From: Capronia americana
Lineage: Eukaryota; Ascomycota; Eurotiomycetes; Chaetothyriales; Herpotrichiellaceae
Assembly (NCBI GenBank): GCA_016110215.1
Contig: JADWQD010000015.1
Span: forward strand, 992,001-1,056,000
Reading direction: 5' to 3'
DNA length: 64,000 nucleotides
How positions within the stretch are numbered: position 1 is the first letter of the stretch; each line of letters begins with the position of its first letter. Below are positions 23,593-32,740 of this stretch, piece after piece. Position numbers and translations under genes: made by a program. The notes beneath the pieces are model-generated. The model was given only the letters and a program-made list of their open reading frames with translations, had not been told where the DNA came from and did no database searches.

Positions 23593-25165
23593 ATGCCCTC
23601 CAGCGTTTCTACTTCGCAGGTGCCCGTGATCGACTTCTCTCTGTTCACCGATGGCACCGCTGAGCAGCGACTCCACACGGCGCAGGAGATCGTGGCCGCA
23701 TTCAAGGAGGTCGGTTTCGTGTATCTGGTGAACCACGAGATCACCGACGAGACAATTGAACAAGCATTCCACCAGGTGGGTGATCTCCGTGCTCTGAACA
23801 ACGGCCCCCTCCTCCGTCCCCTTCTCGACAAGAACAACAATAAATTGATCGATAGCCCGAGTCGGATTGCTGCTTACCACGGAGCGTGGCATAGGGCGCT
23901 CAAATCTTCCGATTGCCTCCCGCGGAGCTCAATAAGCCCGAAGTGGCGCGCCCCGAGGTCGAGGCGGGAGCAGGCACATACACGGCTCGAGGGTACTGTG
24001 CTCTGGGCCGGGAGAAAGTGTCGCAGAACGTCTTCGATGCCGACCAGCTCAAGACCTTGAGGGCCGTGGCCGATTGCAAGGAATACTTCGACATCGGCGC
24101 CGACCGCGGGACGCCCGCTCGACGAGAACCAAATCGCTTTCCGCCCAAGGAGCTAATCCCGAGCTTCGAAGAATTCATGCTCACCTTCTTCTGGGATTGT
24201 CACCAGTTCGGCCTCGACATCCTTCGCGCCATCGCCATCGGACTGGGCATTGATGAGGATTACTTGGTCGACTTTCATCAAGACGCCGATCATCTCCGTA
24301 AGTGAGCTCTCCTCTCCTCTGGCCTGCTGGTCATCATATTTGTGGACCATGCCTCCAGAGTCAGACTGCCCCGTCTACCGTGTTTCTCACTGTTTGCTTT
24401 CAGTCCGTGTTATCCATTACCCCGCGGTAGAGCGTAAAGCCCTGGTGTCTGGGGCGGCCGCTCGAATTCCGGCACATTCCGACTACGGGTCCATCACCAT
24501 ACTCTTCCAAGACGCTGTCGGCGGGTTGCAAGTGGAAGATTCGAAGAATCCCGGGAACTACTGTGAGTGGCTTTTGAGATATCAAAACCTGGAGTGTTGT
24601 AAACACCACTGACAGCCTTCATACAGTGCCCGCACCGCCCCTCAAAGGCGCTGCCGTTGTCAACATCGGCGATTTCTTGATGAGATGGTTAGTCGTCCCT
24701 CCTCCTCCTCCTCCTTCTCCTCCTCCTCCTCCTTCTCCTCCTCCTCCTCCTTCTCCTCCTCCTCCTCCTTCTCCTCCTCCTCCTCCTTCTTCTTCTCCTC
24801 CCTTCGCGACGTGGAGTCCGGGGAGTCGCCCGACGCCTCTAGGATGGCGTCTAAGGTCTACTCGTACTGCGTTTGTTTGTATGATCCACTTCACTCATTC
24901 ACTCACTCGTTTGTCTGGTCATAGGAGCAACGATGTCCTCAAATCGACTCTCCACCGGGTCATCGAGCCTCCCGCGGCCAGCGCCCTGGAAAATGATTTG
25001 GAGTTGTCCGCAGAGCGCTTCTCGATTCCGTTCTTCTTGCAAGCGGACCGGGACAAGCTCATCCAATGTGTGCCAGGTCTCGAGGGCGAGACAGGGCCCA
25101 AGTACGCCCCGATCACGGCCATGGAATATCTCAACATGAGGGTCGCCGCGAACTTTCAAAAGTGA
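23593..25165 (+). CDS. 2-oxoglutarate/Fe(II) dioxygenase, isopenicillin-N-synthase-like
   Basis: Exons 23593-23775, 23895-24297, 24404-24562, 24627-24687 and 24925-25165 give 348 residues, normal for the family. The N-terminal DIOX_N part starts VPVIDFSLF and, after splicing, continues GAQIFRLPP. The iron ligands are His220 and Asp222 (AHSDYGSITILFQD) and His279 (STLHRV); the 2-oxoglutarate-binding pair is Arg300/Ser302 (ERFSIPFF). Fungal relatives include thymine-7-hydroxylase-like and secondary-metabolite oxygenases. Next to a nucleobase-type permease and lactam-opening genes, it probably hydroxylates the imported compound or an intermediate. The fourth intron (237 nt) contains a long CCT/TTC-type microsatellite. 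Confidence 0.93.
24697..24797 (+). repeat. Pyrimidine microsatellite inside an intron
   Basis: About 100 bp of imperfect CCT/TTC trinucleotide repeats, all pyrimidine on the plus strand, inside intron 4 of the dioxygenase gene. It makes this intron two to four times longer than most others here. Length polymorphism is likely. Confidence 0.9.
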
Positions 25166-25696
25166 ATGCTACGTGTTCAAGGTCTGAAGGCCAGGGGTGG
25201 TCAGTTAAGGGGCGCATTTCAGACCATGGGGCGAACGATGAGAACCGAAGTCTGCGCGAAGGTCAAGCTAATTATCTCCTCAGCCGTAGAATACAGTGAT
25301 AGGAATGCCCTATATAGATAGGCAGATTACGGCGGTAGTTACAATACTCAATTCAGTGTCTAGATATTCTTCACACCAGGATAACAAGGCTTCGAGCATA
25401 AGGATGGATGGATTCTTCTCTCATAGCGAGGAGCGTGTGGCTCTTATTTCGCACGGTGGTATGGTCTTCGGCAGGTTTGTCTTGTACCTCTTAGCGCTTA
25501 TAATATACAAGGGATCTCGGGATTGATATGTTCGGTGTATACAGGCGACTAGATCGGCTGGAACATGGTGGATTCAAGACCGAGTTGGATCGTGCGGCCA
25601 AGTACATGGCTTCAGGATCTCATTTTGTCTAGGACAGTCTATGTATATTGATTTCTTTGACTTTTCCCCCAACCGCATCGAGTTCCTGGGGCCCAT
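25166..25696. other. Spacer between convergent genes
   Basis: About 530 bp between the dioxygenase stop and the aminotransferase stop. Slightly AT-rich; no gene seen. Confidence 0.4.
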
Positions 25697-27025
25697 TCAA
25701 ATTTCCTCTATATGCACCAAATCATGCAGGGACTTTTCCAACACGTCGAGGCCGCCCATCAGCTCCTCCTCGGAAATGATCAACGGCGGCGCAACACGGA
25801 GCCTGTTCGCGACTGAATACGCCAGCACCCCGCGTTGCTGCATCAACGCCGCCAGGCGAGCGGCCGTGACGCGACCTGACGGATGAGACTCATCGAGGTG
25901 TAAAGCACACAACAGCCCTTGTCCCGTGACCTCGAGCGTGGTGTGGCTCGATCGGATGGAACACAGGCGGGCCTTCATCAACTCTCCCAGTCGCAGTGAG
26001 CGGGCGGGAAGCGCTTCATCGAGGACCACGTCGACCGCGGCGAGAGCCACGGCACTCGCCAGCGGATTGCCCGAGTATGTCGAGCTGTGCTGGCCCGTAC
26101 GGAGCTGCGACATGATCTCCTTGCGACCCAGCACCATGCTCATCGGGTAAACGCCGCCGGTCAGGGCTTTGCCAATCACGACCAGGTCGGGCTGAACATT
26201 GTATTTCTCATAGGCCATCAGATACCCGGCGCGGCCAAAGCCGCTTTGCACCTCGTCCGCGATGAACAGGACGTTGTGTTTGCGACACAGGCGCACCAGG
26301 GTCCGGATGTAGCTGTCATCGGCGGTAATGGCGCCCGCGTATCCTTGCACGCACTCGACCATGACCGCTGCCATCTTATGGGCCGACACGCGGAACACGT
26401 GCTCCAGGTCCTCGACCGAGTTGAAGTGAACCGTGTACCCGTCGACGGCCGGACCGACGCCGGGGATAAAGGGCCCGAACTCTTGCCGGATGTCCTCGTT
26501 GTCCGATGCAGACAAGGGGCCCAGAGTCTTGCCATGATAGTTGCCCGAAACCGTGACGACCACGGCCTCGTTGACGGCGATGCCTTTGACGCGGTAGGCC
26601 CACTTACGGGCCAGCTTGATGGCCAGATCGGTGGCCTCGGACCCGGAATTCATTGCAAAGGCCTGGTCCTGGTGCAGGAGCTGGCACAGCTTTTGACACA
26701 GCAGCGGGTAATGCTCGTTGTGGAAAGCCCGGGAGACAATGGTGATGTTCTGGCATTGCTCGACCATGGCCGAGACGATTCGAGGATGGCTGTAGCCCTG
26801 GTTGACAACCGAGAACATGCTCAGGAAGTCGAGATATCGGTTGCCGTTAATGTCCCAGACGTAAGCCCCTTGTCCTCTGCTGATCACCAGGGGACTGGAC
26901 TTCAGGCCGGGTGCGGCATACTGGCGATCGAGTCTCACATAGTCCTCGGTAGTCAGGGCGCTTTTGGCAATAATTTTGGGCACCAGAGACTGCGTCGCGG
27001 TCGTCGACAGCGAGAGAGATCCCAT
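25697..27025 (-). CDS. Class-III PLP aminotransferase, ornithine-aminotransferase fold with altered substrate site
   Basis: One open frame of 442 residues similar to ornithine aminotransferase over its whole length. Visible motifs: YLDFLSMFSVVNQG, AMNSGSEATDLAIKLARKW, FIADEVQSGFGRAG (Asp257), the PLP lysine Lys286 in GKALTGGVYPMS, and STYSGNPLA. Relative to human OAT, recalled from memory, the specificity residues differ: Tyr85 is Phe71, Arg180 is Lys166, the gate Glu235 is Tyr229, and the Tyr55 region (HNYHPLP) is absent. The arginine equivalent to Arg413 is kept (Arg411). The substrate is therefore probably another omega-amino acid. No clear mitochondrial presequence. It is divergent from the urea-carboxylase-like gene, so it likely acts after ring opening. 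Confidence 0.93.
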   Translation of the reverse strand: MGSLSLSTTATQSLVPKIIAKSALTTEDYVRLDRQYAAPGLKSSPLVISRGQGAYVWDINGNRYLDFLSMFSVVNQGYSHPRIVSAMVEQCQNITIVSRAFHNEHYPLLCQKLCQLLHQDQAFAMNSGSEATDLAIKLARKWAYRVKGIAVNEAVVVTVSGNYHGKTLGPLSASDNEDIRQEFGPFIPGVGPAVDGYTVHFNSVEDLEHVFRVSAHKMAAVMVECVQGYAGAITADDSYIRTLVRLCRKHNVLFIADEVQSGFGRAGYLMAYEKYNVQPDLVVIGKALTGGVYPMSMVLGRKEIMSQLRTGQHSSTYSGNPLASAVALAAVDVVLDEALPARSLRLGELMKARLCSIRSSHTTLEVTGQGLLCALHLDESHPSGRVTAARLAALMQQRGVLAYSVANRLRVAPPLIISEEELMGGLDVLEKSLHDLVHIEEI

Positions 27026-28285
27026 AGTAACGCCGGTCCTCGATATCTCGTGAGGTGCAAGTAAGAATGGGTGTGGAGCAGATGAGGTTGCTCGCGCTCA
27101 GTCTGTCGCTTCGATCGTTCTGGTATGCCTGGCTGCGGCGTAGGTCATCAGGCGCAGGCATTTCAGACGTGATACGTACCAATACATTCTTTTATTTGGC
27201 AACGCACTTTGGCCCGACCCGGATGCGAGAATACATGCCTTGACATGATACGAAGCGCGCCACCCAACGCCACGGGATCGCCCTATGTGAGATCAGTCTG
27301 TTCTTCAACCAGCGACCACAGCCTAACCATACAGGGAAAGTCGAGTCGCCGAGGCGGAGCAAGAAGGGCGCTGCTGTTTGCTTGTTCGTGAAGTGAGTTC
27401 TCGGGCTCGCAGACCCACTGGTGCATACGGAGTGAATCAGATGTGAATCGTCAAGTCGACAGTGGCGCCTTTCAACTGGCAGAAGAAGAGGTCCAAGTCC
27501 CGCCTGCCATGTATGGCCAAGAGTCAACGCCGCCATTCCATCTTCGAAGAGGGCTCCATTTTCATTGTTCCTCTAGACCCTCTTCTGGATGTTTCTTATC
27601 ATCGACCGGCTATGGATGGCGCCCATGTCCACGCGCCAACCTCAGATGGGTCCGGAGTAGGCCCACAGAAAAGGCTCTGGTGGCTGGGGCATCCAACACT
27701 CACACACGGACCTCGTCGAGGAAAAGTAGCTCGAAAAGAACGGGAGGAGCGCGGGACTGAAAGAAGAAGAGGTTCCAGAGTGATCAGACAGAGGCCCATG
27801 AAACGAGCGCGAACGTCCCAGTCGTCAAAGTCCGACATCTGCGAAATCAAGACTAAGCCGCCTCGGCCGAATCTCTCAGGAGCCCCGTATACGAGGACTA
27901 CTAACAAGGCTCGGCCACGCAGGAGCAGCCTATCAGGATGCTGGGAATGCCGAACCAGCCGATGGGGGCCCCCTCGCTTCGGCGGAGCCTTGAGGCCCAA
28001 CTACGGCACGGCGATTGCTCACATCGATACTACGCCCTGGTTGTTTGGGAGCCAAGCTCTTTCGGCAAGTCGAGTCGCCGGCCTAAACTGGTCATAGTGG
28101 ACGAGATAGACTCTCGTGCTCGGCTCCCTAGAAGATTGACTTTCAGCTTGCAGGACGACCCCTAGAATGCGCTGCGGCCCTTAGAGGGACTCCCTCCAAA
28201 AGCATCAAGTTTGAGGGGTCTCCCATTCAATGTATACTTATCAGTCGGTCATGATTGTCCGACAGCCGGAACAGCCTGGTAGGTC
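27026..28285. promoter_or_regulatory. Divergent aminotransferase-carboxylase upstream region
   Basis: About 1.26 kb between the start codons of the aminotransferase (minus) and the biotin enzyme (plus). It contains CTTATCAG at 28237-28244 (a CTGATAAG GATA site on the minus strand, about 40 bp from the biotin-enzyme ATG) and a possible transcription-factor relic (separate entry). Confidence 0.45.
27900..28165 (+). pseudogene. Possible decayed Zn2Cys6 regulator fragment
   Basis: In one frame the DNA encodes RRSSLSGCWECRTSR, like the first half of a zinc cluster (GCWxCR). In the next frame, about 80 bp on, it encodes LRHGDCSHRYYALVVWEP, like the second half plus the loop after it in Zn2Cys6 proteins. 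The middle cysteines are missing and the frames do not join by any GT-AG intron I can see. This reads as the broken start of a regulator gene, but the similarity is short and could be chance. Confidence 0.25.
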
Positions 28286-31200
28286 ATGGTGAATCCTAGT
28301 AATAGCTGTCATTGCAGTCGGGGAACCTGTCCTCCAGGGGCCCCTCGAGACAGAGACCTCAGACGGGTGTTGGTAGCGAACCGAGGAGAAATTGCCGTGA
28401 GGTTGATCGCAACCTGTAAGAAATTGGGCATCACCGCGCTCGCCGTCTATGTCGAGGAGGATGCTGATTCCGCCCATGTTCGGGCCGCCGACGATCTGTT
28501 TCTGCTCCAGGGCCACGGTTCTACGGGCTACCTGAACATTGAGGAGATCGTGGCAATCTGCCGGCAGAATGCCGTCCAGGGCGTGCTGCCTGGGTATGGG
28601 TTCTTGAGTGAAAGCGCTGACTTTGCAGAGGCGCTGCGCGCAGCGGGGATACTATTTATCGGCCCCGAAGTCAGAACGCTGACCGACTTTGGTCTAAAAG
28701 ACCGCGCCCGGGAACTGGCTATTCGAGCCAACGTGCCTGTGGTTCCGGGGACGGGGATCCTAGAGGGACTCCAGCAAGCCGAGCAAGCCGCGGCGGAAAT
28801 GGGCTATCCGGTCATGGTGAAGGCGACAGCCGGCGGAGGGGGCATGGGCCTCCACGTCTGCTACCACGCCGATGACCTGCGAGCCGCCGTGGCCGGGGTC
28901 CAGAGCCGTGGCAGAGCGTTGTTCAAGAACGCGGGCTTCTTTCTGGAGAAGTTCGTCGAGTCGGGTCGCCATATCGAGGCGCAGATTTTCGGCAACGGCT
29001 TGGGCGACGTCCTCTTCTTCGGCGAGCGTGAATGCTCGATCCAGAGACGGCATCAGAAAGTCATTGAGGAAGCGCCTAGTCCCTACGTACTCGCCCATCC
29101 ATCGTTACGGGCGCGGCTGAAAGCCGCCTCGATCACGCTCGCTAAATCGGTCAAATACAAGTCGGCCGGCACGATCGAATACCTAGTCGACGAAGCATCC
29201 GGGCAATTCTTCTTCCTCGAGGTCAACACCCGGCTTCAAGTGGAGCACGGTGTCACTGAGCTGTGCTACGACATCGATCTGGTGGAGATGATGTTGCTGC
29301 AGGCCCAAGAGGAATGGCGGGCGTCCTCCTACCCCGAATCCGGGCCTGGGGGACTCTCAGCTGCCGCCCTATCTACCTACGCTCGGACAGGTCCGAAGGG
29401 CCATGCCGTCGAAGTGCGGATCTATGCAGAGAATCCCGCAAAGAACTACCAGCCTGCACCGGGACGGCTACAGGCGGTCTCCTTCCCCGCCGGCGACCAT
29501 GTCCGTGTTGACACCTGGATTGAGACGGGTTCGGTGGTGTCGCCGCATTTCGATCCTTTGCTGGCCAAAGTCATGGTCCACAGTACGGATCGAGAGGCCG
29601 CTGTGAAGGAGATGGTCAGCACATTAGAACGGACGAAGCTGCAAGGTCCACCCACCAATCTAGACTTCCTCACCCAAGTGCTGCTCGCCCCCAAGTTCGC
29701 GGCTGGATCCACCACGACGGATTTTCTCGAAGCCAAGTTCCAATATCAAGCCTCGGCCCTCGAGATCCTGGAACCCGGTACCGCCACCACGATTCAAGAC
29801 TGGCCGGGCCGAGTCGGTATTCCCAACGGCGTCCCTCCTGCAGGGCCCATGGACGCACTGTCGTTTCGAATCGCCAATTTGCTGGTCGGCAACGACCAAG
29901 GGACCGAGGGTCTGGAGATCACATTGTCGGGGCCCACGATCAAATTTCTCGCTCCGGCCACTATTTCCCTCTGCGGGGCCCCTTTTACCTTTGAGATCGA
30001 CCAACGCCCGGCCGCTCTCTGGGCCAGACACCACGTCGCAGCAGGCACAGAGATCCGAGTAGGGGAAGCGCCAGTCGGAGCGCGCGCCTATCTTGCCGTT
30101 CGAGGCGGATTTCCCAGCGTGGCGACATACCTAGGGTCGAAAAGCACGACGCCATCGCTTGCGTGGGGCGGCCACCAAGGGCGCAGGCTGTTGGCCGGGG
30201 ATTTTCTCAACATTGACCCTGCGTGTTCAATGGTCGACAGCGCGTTGCCAGCGGCTTTCCAACTTGACAGTGCCGCCATCCCGGAGCTGCGCCACGAATG
30301 GCGCATCGCTGCACTCCCCGGTCCTTGGTTTTCCGAGGCCTACCTTGCGCCGGAAGGGCAGCGTCATCTCCATTCCACATCTTACAAAGTGTCTCACAAC
30401 TCGAGTCGAACGGGGATCCGTCTCGACGGACCCCCTCCCACGTGGGGCCGCGAAGACGGCGGTGAGGGCGGAAGTCATCCCTCCAACATGGTCGGCTTTG
30501 GCTGTACGGTGGGCAGTGTGAGTTTCACTGGTGATTCCGCTGTGATACTGCCTGCCGATGCGCCCAACCAGACTGGATTCATCGTCACCCACGTCATTGC
30601 GGGAGCAGATCAGTGGAAGTTGGGGCAACTGCGTCCGGGCGATTCCGTCACCCTTGTGCCTACTACCTGGGAAGACGCCATGAAGCGCGAGCGCAATCTG
30701 AATGAGTTTATCTGCTCCATTCAATCTCAGGCCACGATAGAAAGAACCGACAGGACTGAAGACACAGAAACCCCGGAGAAGAGAGAAAACGCAGGGAAAG
30801 GGGTCCTCGCCGGTCTCCTTAACCCAACCCAATCGCAAGACCATGGAGACGGGATCCTGAGTATAATTGGCGCCGACAACGGTGGCCGCCCTCGTCTCGT
30901 CCTGCGCCAGGCGGGTGAGAGGGCCATCTCGTGTCTCTGTGGCCCCGGCACATTTGACGTGGGGATCCGTGCAAGGATACAGCGGCTTGCCAACATGATT
31001 CGGGACAACCCTCCTGTCGGATTCGCCCGTCACTCAGTCCCTGAGAACTGTTCTATCCTCATCTACTTCGATCCTGAAGTGATAACGCAGGCAGCGGCAG
31101 TCGATACGGTGGTTGCAATGAACAACGCACTGCCTCCTCAGGGCGCGTCGCACATTCCCAGTCGGGTCATCCACCTCCCTGCTGTCTTCGATGCCGTGGA

Positions 31201-32244
31201 ATGTCACGAGACGATCCAGAGGTACATGCTGCTGCAGCGTTCCCGAGCGGCCTACTTGCCCGACAATATCGATTTCATCCGCCGGAGCAATGGGCTGAAG
31301 ACGCGGGACGAGGTCAAGAACTCGTACTTTGGGATCCCCCATCTGGTCAACGCCGTCGGTTGGTTGATGGGGCTCCCCATCTACATTCAGGTCGACCCGC
31401 GGCATCGACTGGTGGTTCCCAAGACTAACCCAGCACGGACCTTTACCAAGGCCGGCTGCCTGGGCACGGGCGGGAGTACCTCCTCCATCTACCCGAACGA
31501 CTCTCCGGGCGGTTATCAGCTTTGGGGTGCCACAATCCCCGGGATCTGCTGGGACACCTATGGGCAGCGGCCCGGCTTCAGCCCGACCCGGCCGTGGCTG
31601 TTCGAACCGTTTGACCAGATTATCTTCGATTCGGTCAGTCGGGCCGAGTTTGATGCCGCCGTCAGAGCATTCCAGGCAGGACGGTATCAGATCCGGATCG
31701 AGCAGTCCGTCTTTGACATGGTAGAGTATGAGACCCTGCTCGAGCGAACACGCGACGAAGTGGCCGAGATGAAGAGGACTCAGCGAGAATGCACGGGACG
31801 AGAGGCGGCGTTGGAGAAGGAACTGTTTGCGCAGTGGCAGTGCGAAGTGGGACGAGCAGCAGAGGCTGTCAACCTGGAAAAGCGGGCGAGAACCCAGCGA
31901 GCTCGAGGTAAGCTTTCCCCCTCTCCCCGGGCAACTTGAGTGGATTAATGAGATCTCTGGAGTCCTGAAAGCTGACAAAATGGCGTGGACCAGACCCTTC
32001 GCTAGTTCAAGTGCAGGCTACAATGATTGCCAACTTGTGGAAGGTCGAAGTCTCCAGCGGCGACATCATTTCCGGCGACAAGGTCGTGGCCATCCTCGAA
32101 GCCATGAAGATGGAAATCGTGGTGCGCGGCCCCTCTAGTCCGGGCCGATACCAGGTAGAAGAGATCCTCAGGGAGACAGGGGACCGGGTAGAGACGGGAG
32201 ATATACTTATGCTGCTCAAGAGGCTGCCAGAAGCAACAACGTAA
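28286..32244 (+). CDS. Urea-carboxylase-like biotin enzyme: biotin carboxylase, KipA/PxpC, KipI/PxpB, biotin carrier
   Basis: Exons 28286-31907 and 31994-32244 (86-nt intron) give 1290 residues. Domains: biotin carboxylase (about 25-480; VLVANRGEIAVR, VKATAGGGGMGL, EVNTRLQVEHGVTE); KipA/AHS2, PxpC-type (from about 493; TIQDWPGRVG, APVGARAYLAVRGGF); KipI/AHS1, PxpB-type (from about 876; FARHSVPENCSILIYFD); a coiled region; and a biotin carrier domain after the intron with EAMKME, biotinyl Lys about 1246. This is the layout of urea carboxylase (the second part of fungal urea amidolyase) without the allophanate-hydrolase domain. With a LamB protein nearby it more likely carboxylates or opens a lactam, as proposed for the A. 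nidulans lam genes. The first 25 codons may not be real: a TTGCAG acceptor-like signal lies just after the chosen ATG. Confidence 0.92.
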
Positions 32245-32740
32245 GCACAGACGTGACCAGATAATTCGATGTTGAAGCGGAGGAGGAGCCTTGCGCAGCT
32301 TGACTCGAGTTCAAACCTTGAACATAGCGGTTATGCTCGGCCCAAGCGAGAGCGAAGGGTCAGGTCCGCTTCTATGTATTATGGAGTAGTAGACAATGGC
32401 TAGATCACTGATAACGGAGCCACCAGATGAGATCCTATCCCCCGCGCCACGAGGGCGGTCTCGGGCTGAAAAACCCGCACAAGGTTCCCAGATACACCAT
32501 CTGGGTTTAGATAACAGGTCTGCGCGATACCAATCAGAGATTCCCTTGGGAACCTGTACCCTCCGGTCCGTGCGGGTCCCAACGAACATGTGATACAGTA
32601 GTCGAGTCGGAACCCTTATGTCCTTGGCCTGGATCTTCTCAACCAGAATCCAGAACGGCAATCCGTCTTTCCTCGATCCTCGATCCTCGTCCACGACGAG
32701 ACACAGGCGTGAGCTTACACCGGAGGACCCTCGAGGCTCC
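32245..32740. promoter_or_regulatory. Upstream region of cluster regulator
   Basis: About 500 bp between the biotin enzyme and the regulator start. It contains TAGATAAC at 32508-32515, a GATA-type core. No gene was seen. Confidence 0.35.

Noticed and set aside
25697..27025. Calling the aminotransferase a true ornithine aminotransferase
   Set aside because: The fold matches, but the residues that give ornithine specificity are replaced.
26087..27064. 325-codon open frame antisense to the aminotransferase
   Set aside because: It is the shadow of a well-conserved gene on the other strand with high GC at third positions; its protein has no recognisable motifs.
27462..28097. 211-codon plus-strand open frame in the aminotransferase/biotin-enzyme gap
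   Set aside because: Arg/Pro-rich with no domain except the short GCWECR motif, which is noted separately as a possible relic.
28231..28325. Upstream short exon for the biotin enzyme using donor GTAGGT at about 28280
   Set aside because: Joining the nearest ATG frame to the TTGCAG acceptor gives the wrong phase, so the ATG at 28286 was kept with a note of doubt.
28286..32244. Calling the biotin enzyme urea amidolyase (DUR1,2)
   Set aside because: The N-terminal allophanate-hydrolase (amidase) domain is absent and the neighbours include LamB, so urea use is not the best reading.
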